NCBI GenBank assembly: GCA_937120495.1
Contig: CAKZJW010000133.1
Coordinates: 1 to 54,452 of the forward strand
Direction of reading: 5' to 3'
Source of the DNA: an uncultured Oligoflexia bacterium
Lineage (GTDB): Bacteria; Bdellovibrionota; Bacteriovoracia; Bacteriovoracales; Bacteriovoracaceae
Length of the DNA stretch: 54,452 nt
Positions within the stretch are counted from its first letter, which is position 1. Each line of letters opens with the position of its first letter. Under the pieces are notes generated by a model. The model had not been told where the DNA came from, did not search any database, and worked only from the letters and a program-made list of their open reading frames with translations. Positions 1 through 8,261 of this stretch are shown here, one piece after another. The translations under genes were made by a program, and so were the position numbers.

Positions 1-8
1 GCACGCAT
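1..8 (-). CDS. Start of next flagellar-operon gene (partial)
   Basis: Only the first two to three codons lie in the window (ATG at 8..6, then CGT). The ATG is preceded by AGGG with a 5-nt gap at 14-17, just downstream of the MotE-like gene's stop. That arrangement fits one more gene in the same minus-strand operon. The product cannot be told from this much sequence. Confidence 0.4.
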
Positions 9-20
9 TGTGTCCCTATC

Positions 21-554
21 TTATTTTTGCATATTTAAGTACTGTTTTTGAAGTCGGGCAGAAACTTCCTTATCCATAAGGTTAAAAATCCTCGAAGCAC
101 GCTTTGGATCTATCTGTTCTAGGATCTTTACCGATATCAGACTATCTTGCACAGATAGTACATCGGCAGCTTTTACCGGCTTCATATTGGATATCATACT
201 CACAAGCTGCTTTACGCGTCTTGCTTGCCCTGTTTTATTTGTCTCAATGCAACCAATTATCTTTTTTTGTTGGTCTTCAAGATCAAAGATTTTTTTGGCT
301 AAAGTTTGCTCACCAAGCACAAGCTGTTCAGCTCTTGTATTTAATGCCTTTTCTCTATCATCAAGTTTTCTTTCTCTTTCAAGAATTTCTTTTGTTAGAT
401 CTGCAATTGAAGATTTTTTTATTTTATCAATTTTTGCATCAACAAGAGCCTCTACTTTTTTATTCAACTCTTCTTGAGTATAAGTTTTTTTCTTGTCTGC
501 AGCATAAACTTTAAAAAAGAAAATCATTGCAAATAAAATAAATAAATTTTTCAT
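21..554 (-). CDS. MotE-like secreted coiled-coil flagellar protein
   Basis: This 177-residue protein has a signal peptide or N-terminal anchor (about residues 1-18, ending VYA). A long charged coiled coil follows (about 30-95), then a C-terminal helical domain (about 110-175) resembling the MgtE-N/FliG-like fold of MotE-type proteins (...MKPVKAADVLS...LEQIDPKRASRIFNLMDK). In Alphaproteobacteria MotE is a periplasmic chaperone for the motor protein MotC. Here only the architecture and position support a motor-associated role. It follows fliJ by 6 bp, and AGGA precedes the ATG. Family assignment is moderate; the precise role is inferred. Confidence 0.7.
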   Translation of the reverse strand: MKNLFILFAMIFFFKVYAADKKKTYTQEELNKKVEALVDAKIDKIKKSSIADLTKEILERERKLDDREKALNTRAEQLVLGEQTLAKKIFDLEDQQKKIIGCIETNKTGQARRVKQLVSMISNMKPVKAADVLSVQDSLISVKILEQIDPKRASRIFNLMDKEVSARLQKQYLNMQK

Positions 555-560
555 ATAATC

Positions 561-1007
561 CTACTTTAGTATTTGATTCCAATTTTGAACTTGTTCTTCT
601 AAATTTTGATCCATCTTCTTATTGAGAGCTTTTTTATAAGCAGCCATATCTTTTTCTTTCATCGATTCGATAACTTTTACTTCACCTCTGAATTTTGCAA
701 GAATTTGATACATTCTTTTAGCTCTATCATCTAGCTCTTTTAAACTCTTTTCTAAATGCTCTATATGGCTTCTTTTCCCCTCTACAAAATAAGGATGAAA
801 TCTCATCTCTTGCCCTGTAGCTCCGGTGCTTAGAGAGGCTTCTTGAAGATCATATGCTTCAGCGATGCCTTGAGTTTGCTCAGAAATTTGAGCCTTAACC
901 TTAGACATCTCAACTTGAATTTTTCCGATTTCCATCTTGCACTGTTCTTCACGAATTCTTCTAATCTTTAAAAGTGCTTCAAGTTTAAATTTGTATTTCT
1001 TAGCCAT
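561..1007 (-). CDS. fliJ: Flagellar export chaperone FliJ
   Basis: FliJ is a soluble coiled-coil component of the flagellar type III export apparatus. It bridges the FliI ATPase ring and FlhA and helps escort substrates. The 148-residue product starts with the family pattern YKFKLEALLKIRRIREEQ and is almost entirely helical and charged, with the usual FliJ length. It lies 7 bp downstream of fliI, the standard position. AGGAAG stands before the ATG. Sequence conservation in this family is low, so the call rests on the N-terminal pattern plus gene order. Confidence 0.85.
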   Translation of the reverse strand: MAKKYKFKLEALLKIRRIREEQCKMEIGKIQVEMSKVKAQISEQTQGIAEAYDLQEASLSTGATGQEMRFHPYFVEGKRSHIEHLEKSLKELDDRAKRMYQILAKFRGEVKVIESMKEKDMAAYKKALNKKMDQNLEEQVQNWNQILK

Positions 1008-1014
1008 CTACTTC

Positions 1015-2388
1015 CTATTGATTTTGATTCATAAACTCTGGGTCAACTTGTGTCTCTCCACGTCTGGCAATCTCAACGATTTGGTCATAAAGCTCTTCGA
1101 TCGTTGAACTCTCTTCCATTTGCTGTTGAAGAAGATTCGTTAGATCTCCATTTACAACAAGAGCTTTATCAACTTTTGGATTTGTTCCTTGAGCGTAAGC
1201 TCCAACATTTATTAGGTCTTCTGCTTCTTTATAAGAGGCCATTAAGTCTCTTAAGTGGCTGGCCACAATGATATGCTCTTTTGGAACAACTTTATTCATA
1301 ACCCTAGAAATTGATTCTAGTACATCGATTGCTGGAAAATGATTTTTTGCAGCAAGCTCTCGGCTTAAAACAATATGTCCATCAGATATGGCACGAACTG
1401 CATCTGCAATCGGCTCATCCATATCCCCACCTTCAACAAGTACGGTATAAATTCCAGTGATAGTTCCTGCACCTCTTTTAGTACCGGCTCTCTCCATTAA
1501 CTTTGGAAGCTTAGCAAATACACTTGGCCCATAACCTTTTTGTCCAGGTGGCTCTCCTGTACTCATCCCAATTTCTCTTTGTGCCATTGAGAAACGAGTT
1601 ATTGAATCCATCATAAGGATTACATCTTGATTTAAATCTCTGAAATATTCTGCAACTGTTGTGGCAGTATACGCAGCCTTTGCACGTATGAGTGGACTCG
1701 TATCACTAGTTGCAACAACAACAACTGATCGCTTAAGTCCCTCTTCGCCAAGGTCTGATTCAATAAATTCTAAAACCTCACGACCACGCTCTCCAATTAG
1801 AGCAATAACGTTTATATCGGCATTTGTATTTCTGGCAATCATACTCATAAGTGTCGACTTACCAACACCAGAACCGGCCATAATAGCGAGTCTTTGTCCC
1901 TTTCCTGCTGTGATAAACGTATTTATAGCATTTACACCAGTATCAAGAGGTTCCCTTATAGGTGGTCTATCTAGAGGGTTTATAGGCTCTCCAAAAATAG
2001 ATCTGATAGAAGATCCCTCTCTTCCTTCAATTGGCCCTTTGCCATCAATTGGATTCCCTTGAAAATCAACAACTCTTCCAAGCATCGCCTTACTAACATT
2101 TACAGTTGTAGTAAGATCTCTTAGATAAACTTTCGTTTGAGAGTTAATACCCGTTATATCTTTATATGGCATCAATTTACATTTATGCCCATCAATTCCA
2201 ACAACTTCCCCAAGACAAGATTCGCCCGTTTGAGTTACGAGCTCTACACAACATCCCATAACAGCTCTTGGTAGAGTTGCTTCATAGATCATTCCGTGGC
2301 TTGATAAAATTTTTCCAATATTTTGATAAGGAGTATTTGATTCATACTCTTGAATTATAGAATTAAAATTTAGTGAATTCTCATTCAT
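1015..2388 (-). CDS. fliI: Flagellum-specific ATPase FliI
   Basis: FliI is the F1-beta-like ATPase that energises flagellar protein export at the cytoplasmic face of the basal body. Walker A is seen at about residues 171-179 (AGSGVGKST). GERGREVLEF, the Walker B region VILMMDSITRFSMAQRE and TGEPPGQKGYGPSVFA are characteristic of FliI/SctN ATPases. I place the start at ATG 2388 (MNENS...; 457 residues) because AGAGGA lies 6 nt upstream and this gives an 8-bp overlap with fliH. The open frame extends upstream to 2424 without a better start. Very secure. Confidence 0.97.
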   Translation of the reverse strand: MNENSLNFNSIIQEYESNTPYQNIGKILSSHGMIYEATLPRAVMGCCVELVTQTGESCLGEVVGIDGHKCKLMPYKDITGINSQTKVYLRDLTTTVNVSKAMLGRVVDFQGNPIDGKGPIEGREGSSIRSIFGEPINPLDRPPIREPLDTGVNAINTFITAGKGQRLAIMAGSGVGKSTLMSMIARNTNADINVIALIGERGREVLEFIESDLGEEGLKRSVVVVATSDTSPLIRAKAAYTATTVAEYFRDLNQDVILMMDSITRFSMAQREIGMSTGEPPGQKGYGPSVFAKLPKLMERAGTKRGAGTITGIYTVLVEGGDMDEPIADAVRAISDGHIVLSRELAAKNHFPAIDVLESISRVMNKVVPKEHIIVASHLRDLMASYKEAEDLINVGAYAQGTNPKVDKALVVNGDLTNLLQQQMEESSTIEELYDQIVEIARRGETQVDPEFMNQNQ

Positions 2389-3205
2389 TTGAATCCTCTG
2401 ATGCATTAACACCAACAGTTTCAAATATTTTATCTAATGATTTCATTTGTGCTTTAAGTGAACCATCAATAACTCCAACTTCAGACTCTAAAACAAGCCC
2501 TCTTCCGCTCAGCTCATTTCCAACTTCAACTCTTATATTTGAAAGAGAGCCAAGACGAGTTTCAACTTTTTTAATGACATCAGGAATTGCTTCAAAATCA
2601 GCCTGATTAACTTTAATAAGAAGATTTGATTTTGTGTTAATTTCTAGAATTAATTTTTCAAGAAGTCTTTCGATATATTCTTTGTCTTCAACTTCTTTTA
2701 AGACAATCCACTTTGTTAATTTATTTATTAGTGAATATGCTTGAGTTTTACTTCCTTCTATAATTGCTTTTTTCTCACTCATTAACTCTTCAAGGAATCC
2801 CTCGAAAGAAAGAATTCTTTGCTCATGCTCTGACATAGCATCATCGTATGCTTTTTTCTCACCATCAGCGAGTCCCGATTGGAATCCTTCTTCATAAGCT
2901 TGCTTTATTCGTTTTTCAAGCCTTCGTTCTATTTCCGACTCAACACGATTTTCAAAATCTTGCACTTCTTGATTTCTAAGTCCTCTGTGTTCACGAACTT
3001 GTTGATCGATTGTGAATCCACTACTTATTTCATTTTCTCGTTCTTGTCTTATTGATTCAGCACTAATAGTTTTTTTAAAATCATCAGCGGGATTCAGCTT
3101 ATCAAAGCTGAATGTAGAAACTTCACCTGATTCAGAGCTTGATGGAACAAGTTGTCCAAACTTAAACTCTTCAACTTCTGTTTTGTTTCCTTTTTGAATT
3201 CCCAT
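2381..3205 (-). CDS. fliH: Flagellar assembly protein FliH
   Basis: FliH regulates and tethers the FliI ATPase at the export gate. The 274-residue protein has a variable acidic N terminus, a central helical stretch (about 85-140) with the family's GxxxG-like spacing (AYEEGFQSGLADGEKKAYDD) and a C-terminal V-ATPase E-subunit-like domain ending in ...ELSGRGLVLESEVGVIDGSL, as usual for FliH. It sits between fliG and fliI and overlaps fliI by 8 bp, suggesting coupled translation. GGAG precedes the ATG. Confidence 0.9.
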   Translation of the reverse strand: MGIQKGNKTEVEEFKFGQLVPSSSESGEVSTFSFDKLNPADDFKKTISAESIRQERENEISSGFTIDQQVREHRGLRNQEVQDFENRVESEIERRLEKRIKQAYEEGFQSGLADGEKKAYDDAMSEHEQRILSFEGFLEELMSEKKAIIEGSKTQAYSLINKLTKWIVLKEVEDKEYIERLLEKLILEINTKSNLLIKVNQADFEAIPDVIKKVETRLGSLSNIRVEVGNELSGRGLVLESEVGVIDGSLKAQMKSLDKIFETVGVNASEDSNE

Positions 3206-3226
3206 CTTTGCTCCGTTTGCAATGGA

Positions 3227-4261
3227 TTAAACCATTGCATCTCCTTCTCCACCTCGAGAAATAATAGCTTTACCTTTTGATTCAAGGTCTTTAACTTGCT
3301 GAACAATATCTTGCTGAGCCTTTTCAACATCTGAAAGTTTCGTTGGCCCAAGCGCATCGAGATCTTCTTTAAGAAGAGAAGCCGCTCTGTTAGACATATT
3401 TTTGAATAGTTTTTGCTTAACTTCTTCAGGAGAAGTTTTAAGTGCAATTGTAAGTTTTTGATTATCAACAACTTTAAGAAGCTCTTGCATACCTTTATCA
3501 TCAACAAATACAAGATCTTCAAATACAAACATGAGTTTTCTAATCTCTTCTGCAAGTTCAGGATCTTTCTCTTCAACTCTGGCCATAACATTTTTCTCAG
3601 AATTTTTGTCCATCATGTTTAGCATATCAGCAATTGGTTCAACTCCACCAAGCTGTTGAGTATCAATTGATCCAAGAGTAGAAAGTTCTGTTTTTAGAAC
3701 ATCATCAAGTTGTGCAATAAGTTCAGGAGAAACAAAATCAAGGTTTGCAACTCTTAGAACAACTTCTGCTTGAAGTCCTTCTGGAAGTTTTCTTAAAACA
3801 TCAACTTTTCTCTCAGTTGTTAAGTGAGCGATTATAAGAGCAATCGTTTGAGGATGCTCATTAATTAAGAAGTTTGCTAGAGTTCTTGTATCTACAAGCT
3901 CAAGTGACTCAAGGGTATTTGAAGTTCCAACTTCAACAACTTGACCTAGAAGTTGTCTCGCTCTATCTTCCCCTAGTGCACCGAGGATAAAATCTCTTCC
4001 TTTATTTTCAGAAAATAGTAAATCTGCATCCTCATTCAGAGCGGAGTAAAACTCTTCAAGAACACGCTTAACCATCCAAATCGGAGATTTAGTAATTTGA
4101 GACATTTGATTGATAAGACGTTTTACATCATTATCTTTCATATGCTTGAACACCATCTTTGCTGGTGTTGGTCCAAGACTACTCATTAAAATTGCAGATT
4201 TATCTAGACCACTCAGTAGTGCATATTCAACATCTGGATCTAGCGTCTTTGCGTCAGACAT
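3227..4261 (-). CDS. fliG: Flagellar motor switch protein FliG
   Basis: FliG is the C-ring protein that contacts the stator and generates torque. The 344-residue length is typical. Visible landmarks are the N-terminal DKSAILMSSLG segment that binds FliF, the middle domain with EHPQTIALIIAHL, and the C-terminal charged ridge with MFVFEDLVFVDDKGMQELL. The gene follows fliF by 16 bp and has a clear AGGAG upstream of its ATG. It begins with an ordinary methionine and shows no truncation. Confidence 0.97.
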   Translation of the reverse strand: MSDAKTLDPDVEYALLSGLDKSAILMSSLGPTPAKMVFKHMKDNDVKRLINQMSQITKSPIWMVKRVLEEFYSALNEDADLLFSENKGRDFILGALGEDRARQLLGQVVEVGTSNTLESLELVDTRTLANFLINEHPQTIALIIAHLTTERKVDVLRKLPEGLQAEVVLRVANLDFVSPELIAQLDDVLKTELSTLGSIDTQQLGGVEPIADMLNMMDKNSEKNVMARVEEKDPELAEEIRKLMFVFEDLVFVDDKGMQELLKVVDNQKLTIALKTSPEEVKQKLFKNMSNRAASLLKEDLDALGPTKLSDVEKAQQDIVQQVKDLESKGKAIISRGGEGDAMV

Positions 4262-4277
4262 AATTACTCCTATTTGC

Positions 4278-5966
4278 CTAAGCTATTTCTTTGTTAGTGT
4301 CTTGTGCGTGTATCATCTCGTGAACAACCTGAGCAGCTTTCGCTGGATTAGCTTCAACAAGATTTATAATTCTCTCTTTAATCATATTCCCTTCAATTTT
4401 CTCTGGATTCATTTTGTCTTCAATAGTTGGAAGCGCATCTTCAAGTCCAGGAAGTTGTTGATTGGCTTGAATTTTTTCTAACTCTTCAATTGTCTTAGGA
4501 AGAAAATCTTCAATTGATTCAACAGTATTTTCAGTAACCCATTGGATAAATGGTCTGATTACTACAAAGAAAAGTAGAGTGATTAAAATTCCGATCATAA
4601 GATACTTAGTTAAGTTCTTAATGATCTCTCTATTTTCTCTTTGACGAAGAAGAGCTTCAGCTTCAGATAGATCTTCTTTAGCAAACTCCATATTCTTTAT
4701 TACAATTGAATCTCCGCGAGATTCATTCAGTCCTACTGCACTTGCTACAATTGCTTTAAAGTTCGCAATTTCAGCTTCACTCCAAGGCTCATACTTTGTT
4801 ACAGGAATTCCGTCGTCATTTAGAATTGCTTCCCCAGCTTCATCGTACTGAGCAACTCTTTTACCATCAACCATTACCGCGACAGAGATTGCTTGAATAT
4901 CTGCTGTTGGCTTCTTTGATTGAGTAATTGTCTTTGGAACATTATAGTTTCTAGTAGTTAAAGACTTATCAGTATCACTTCTTGTTTCAGGAATACCCGG
5001 CTGTGGTTTTTCGCCTGGAAGATTACTCCTTGCCCCAGGAATTCCTTGAGGTGAAGGTCTAGAACCTCTGTAGTTTTGCTTATTAGCAACTTCTGAAAGA
5101 ACAGCTGCATTTTCACCATCATAAGTTGTTTGAGTTTGGAATGCTTCTGTAAAGTCCATTTTTACATTTACTTTAGCAATAACCTTTCCTTGTCCAACAA
5201 CTCTTTTTAATATTTCTTCAACTTGTCCTTCATATTGACGATTTACTTTACCCTCAAGAGCTAAACGACTTGCCGTATGCTGAGCCATTGCATCACCAAT
5301 ATTCTCAGTAAGCTTCTTACCTTTTGAATCGATAATTACTACATCTTGCTCTCTCATTCCATCAATAGATGCTTGGATTAAAGATTGTATTCCTTTTACT
5401 TCATCTTTTGCTAAAGAGAATCCTCTTTCAAGATCCAGAACAACTGATGCACTAGGTGGCTTTTTCTCAGAAACAAATGGACTACTCTCAGGAAGAGATA
5501 AATGAACTCTTGCACGATTAATACCTCTGATGTGCTTAATCGTCTTCATTAACTCGCCTTCGATTGCTCTTTGCTTGTTAATTTTTTGAACGAAACTTGT
5601 TGTTCCAAATGCTTGTTTATCAAAAACATCATAACCAACAGTTGAAGTTAGATTTACGCCTTTTTTAGCAATCTCTAATCTCCAAACCTCTACTTGATCC
5701 TCAGGAACGTAGATACTTTTTCCTTCATCTTTTATTTGGTAACTGATTTTTCCCTGTTCAAGTAACTGAGAGATACTTGCAGAATCTTCTTTTGTTAGTT
5801 CAGAGAATAAAAGTTTATATTGCGTTTTAGAAGCCCAGATAACTAAACTTACCATTACTGCAACTAAGACTGCTGATATACCAATTAAACTTATTCTTCT
5901 ATTTGTATCTAACGACTGGAAGAATTCAGTAAAATTTGTCGTAATTTGTTTTATAAAGTCTTGCAA
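4278..5966 (-). CDS. fliF: Flagellar MS-ring protein FliF
   Basis: FliF forms the inner-membrane MS ring on which the motor and export gate assemble. This 562-residue protein has two membrane segments, at about residues 24-45 and about 455-480. Between them are the ring-building domain (LFSELTKEDSASISQLLEQ, KINKQRAIEGEL, RARVHLSLPE) and a periplasmic linker rich in Pro/Gly. The cytoplasmic tail should bind FliG. The only sensible start is TTG at 5966, with a perfect AGGAGG six bases upstream. The next gene is fliG. Confidence 0.97.
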   Translation of the reverse strand: MQDFIKQITTNFTEFFQSLDTNRRISLIGISAVLVAVMVSLVIWASKTQYKLLFSELTKEDSASISQLLEQGKISYQIKDEGKSIYVPEDQVEVWRLEIAKKGVNLTSTVGYDVFDKQAFGTTSFVQKINKQRAIEGELMKTIKHIRGINRARVHLSLPESSPFVSEKKPPSASVVLDLERGFSLAKDEVKGIQSLIQASIDGMREQDVVIIDSKGKKLTENIGDAMAQHTASRLALEGKVNRQYEGQVEEILKRVVGQGKVIAKVNVKMDFTEAFQTQTTYDGENAAVLSEVANKQNYRGSRPSPQGIPGARSNLPGEKPQPGIPETRSDTDKSLTTRNYNVPKTITQSKKPTADIQAISVAVMVDGKRVAQYDEAGEAILNDDGIPVTKYEPWSEAEIANFKAIVASAVGLNESRGDSIVIKNMEFAKEDLSEAEALLRQRENREIIKNLTKYLMIGILITLLFFVVIRPFIQWVTENTVESIEDFLPKTIEELEKIQANQQLPGLEDALPTIEDKMNPEKIEGNMIKERIINLVEANPAKAAQVVHEMIHAQDTNKEIA

Positions 5967-6007
5967 AAGAATCCTCCTGATTCAAAAGCGTTAATCATTA
6001 ACTTAAA

Positions 6008-6367
6008 CTATATTTGCATTTTCATTATTTCACGATATGCATCTATAACTTTAGAACGAACCTGGTTCATAGTTTTAAATGCGATATCTGCTTTTTCAAC
6101 AGCTAGTAATGTTTCATGCAGGTTTTTAGATTGGCCACTTGCCAATTTTTCCATCGCCACATTTGCATCCTGTTGAAGATTATTTACTTTTGAAACAGAG
6201 TCTACTAAAAACTCACCAAATGATTTTGACTCACCAGTTTGTCCAACCTCTGGATTAAAGGGTTGGTTTTTAATATCAATTCTGTTTCCAATCTCAACAC
6301 TCTTAGACCAATTTTTCATATTGTAATTCTTAAGTGTATTTTGCATTTGTCCGTAGTTCTTAATCAT
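6008..6367 (-). CDS. fliE: Flagellar hook-basal body protein FliE
   Basis: FliE links the MS ring to the rod and gates rod export. The 119-residue protein shows the FliE C-terminal signature (QQDANVAMEKLASGQSKNLHET, then ADIAFKTMNQVRSKVIDAYREIMKM). The start has GGGAGA six bases upstream of ATG. It lies 3 bp from flgC and 41 bp before fliF, the classic flgB-flgC-fliE-fliF order. Confidence 0.95.
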   Translation of the reverse strand: MIKNYGQMQNTLKNYNMKNWSKSVEIGNRIDIKNQPFNPEVGQTGESKSFGEFLVDSVSKVNNLQQDANVAMEKLASGQSKNLHETLLAVEKADIAFKTMNQVRSKVIDAYREIMKMQI

Positions 6368-6370
6368 TTA

Positions 6371-6808
6371 TTATCTCCCAATCTCTAGGGCTTTTACGGC
6401 CATTGACTTACTTGTATTTATCGCAGAGATATTTGCTTCATAGGCCCTTTGGGCCGAAATCATATCTGCCATTTCTTGCATCACATTTATATCTGGCATC
6501 GCCACATATCCATCTTTGTTTGCATCAGGATGACTTGGGTCATACTTCAAAATAGGTGGTTTATCCGATGATATAACTTCTGTTACATGGACAGTCTCCG
6601 CTTTCGCGTCGATTTCACCTTCGAGAACATCGGCAAAATTATCTCGAGCTGGTTCTGAACCAAATACCACTTCTTTTCTACGATAAGGTCCTCCCTCAGC
6701 GGTTCTTGTAGTTTGTGCATTAGCAATATTAGAAGATATAGCTTCTATCCTCTTTCTATTTGCTGCTAATCCACTAGCACTAATTTTCATACTTTTTAGT
6801 AAATCCAT
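6371..6808 (-). CDS. flgC: Flagellar basal-body rod protein FlgC
   Basis: FlgC is a proximal rod subunit exported by the flagellar type III system. The 145-residue length and the rod-family N-terminal motif (SGLAANRKRIEAISSNIANA) are clear. The C-terminal rod motif is also visible (MADMISAQRAYEANISAINTSK). GGAG precedes the ATG. It follows flgB by 9 bp. Confidence 0.97.
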   Translation of the reverse strand: MDLLKSMKISASGLAANRKRIEAISSNIANAQTTRTAEGGPYRRKEVVFGSEPARDNFADVLEGEIDAKAETVHVTEVISSDKPPILKYDPSHPDANKDGYVAMPDINVMQEMADMISAQRAYEANISAINTSKSMAVKALEIGR

Positions 6809-6817
6809 GCTTTACTC

Positions 6818-7225
6818 CTACCTTTCTGAGTTCAGAACATATTTCTTAAGACCAAGTTTCTTATTCATTAGCTGTACTAATGTGTCATACATGATCTTAT
6901 TTTCAGCCATTTTAGCCATTTCAGCTTCACGGTCTACAGAGTTTCCACTTTCGGATACAACTCCATTTGGATCTTCATGAACTTCAGGTTCAAGATTTTC
7001 AAATCCACCACCACCGACATTAAAGTGGCGAGAATCATCCATTCTCATTCCCTGTTGACCATCAACGTCTAAAGCACGAGCTAGAGCTTTTTCAAAATCT
7101 AATCTCTTTGCTTTAAAACCAGGTGTTTCTGCATTTGCAACGTTTGAAGAGATAACTTCTTGTCTCATCTCTCTAAACTTAAGTCCTGCTGCTAACGCCT
7201 GTAATGTTTTGTCATTTATATCCAT
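6818..7225 (-). CDS. flgB: Flagellar basal-body rod protein FlgB
   Basis: FlgB is a proximal rod subunit. The 135-residue product has the N-terminal rod motif (REMRQEVISSNVANAETPGFKAKRLDFE) and a C-terminal YDTLVQLMNKKLGLKKYVLNSE, as in FlgB. It begins the flgBC-fliEFGHIJ block. The Shine-Dalgarno is weak (GAGAAACGGT before ATG), unlike the downstream genes. Confidence 0.96.
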   Translation of the reverse strand: MDINDKTLQALAAGLKFREMRQEVISSNVANAETPGFKAKRLDFEKALARALDVDGQQGMRMDDSRHFNVGGGGFENLEPEVHEDPNGVVSESGNSVDREAEMAKMAENKIMYDTLVQLMNKKLGLKKYVLNSER

Positions 7226-7243
7226 ACCGTTTCTCGCTTGAAA

Positions 7244-8233
7244 TTATCTTAGGTTTACGAAATAGTTATTTCCATCACCTCTGTATTCATTGATTTTATT
7301 TCTTAGTGTTCTAATTGATACACCTAAAATCTTCGCAGCTTGAGTTCTGTTTTCAGAAGTGTGAATTAATGCTTTTTTGATTAATAGCTTTTCTGCTTCT
7401 TTTAAAGACATAAGCTTTAATCCATCATCATTCATATCATTTGACTCAGCTTCAGCTTTTCTCTCTCCAAGCTCAATTGCGTTGATATCAATTGTTGTTC
7501 CTTCTAAGTTTTCAACAGTGTTCTCAATTACTGTTTTTAACTCAGCAACATTATGTGCCCAGTAAAATGTAGAAATTTTATTTCTAGCTTCCTCAGAAAA
7601 AGTAGCTGTTTCTTTATTATTAGCTGCTGCCCACTCTGTAGCAAAATGATTTGCTAAAACTTCGATATCTGTTCCTCTTTCTCTTAAAGGTACAAGTACA
7701 ATTTGAGATCCTGAGAAGTATGTATATAAAGCTCTATAAAATCTTCCAGCTCCAACATACTTAGAAAGGTTTTTCGAAGTAGTTGCCATGATTCTTACGT
7801 CAAGATCATAGTCTGAAAGCTCTTGAATTATTTGGTATAATCTTTTTTGAAATTTTTCATCTAATGCATCAATATTCGCTAAAATAACTGATCCACCATT
7901 TGCTCTTTCTAATAAACCTTTATTGAAACGTCCTGTTTCTTCATCTCTATAACCTAAGATTGTATTTTCAACAGTCTTAGCATCTTGAGAACAATCTACT
8001 GAAAGAAATTCTCCATTCACTCTTGCTGAGCTTGAATGAATAAAGTTACAAAATGTTTTTTTCCCTGAACCAGACTCACCAACAACTAATACTGGTGCTT
8101 TAGTTACTGCTACATTTTTTGCAAAATCTAGAGCTTTAACAAATTTAGGGTGATTACCGATTAGACCACTTGCCGTGTTAATCTGAGTTGGTTGAACATT
8201 CTGTTCTGTAGAATTCATTTCTGATGCAAACAT
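7244..8233 (-). CDS. Degenerate sigma54-type AAA+ regulator with Fis HTH
   Basis: The 329-residue protein has an AAA+ domain of the bacterial enhancer-binding family and a C-terminal Fis-type helix-turn-helix (NRTQAAKILGVSIRTLRNKINEY). There is no receiver domain. Walker A is intact (about 52-59, GESGSGKK). The loop that should read GAFTGA, the sigma54 contact, is missing (ILGYRDEETGRF at about 92-103). The Walker B acids are replaced (GSVILANI instead of GTLFLDEI, about 114-121). It therefore looks unable to remodel sigma54 holoenzyme and may act as a DNA-binding modulator (inference). AGGAGG stands before the ATG. It lies directly upstream of flgB. Confidence 0.88.
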   Translation of the reverse strand: MFASEMNSTEQNVQPTQINTASGLIGNHPKFVKALDFAKNVAVTKAPVLVVGESGSGKKTFCNFIHSSSARVNGEFLSVDCSQDAKTVENTILGYRDEETGRFNKGLLERANGGSVILANIDALDEKFQKRLYQIIQELSDYDLDVRIMATTSKNLSKYVGAGRFYRALYTYFSGSQIVLVPLRERGTDIEVLANHFATEWAAANNKETATFSEEARNKISTFYWAHNVAELKTVIENTVENLEGTTIDINAIELGERKAEAESNDMNDDGLKLMSLKEAEKLLIKKALIHTSENRTQAAKILGVSIRTLRNKINEYRGDGNNYFVNLR

Positions 8234-8261
8234 TAGACCTCCTGTCTTTTTTATTGCCGAT

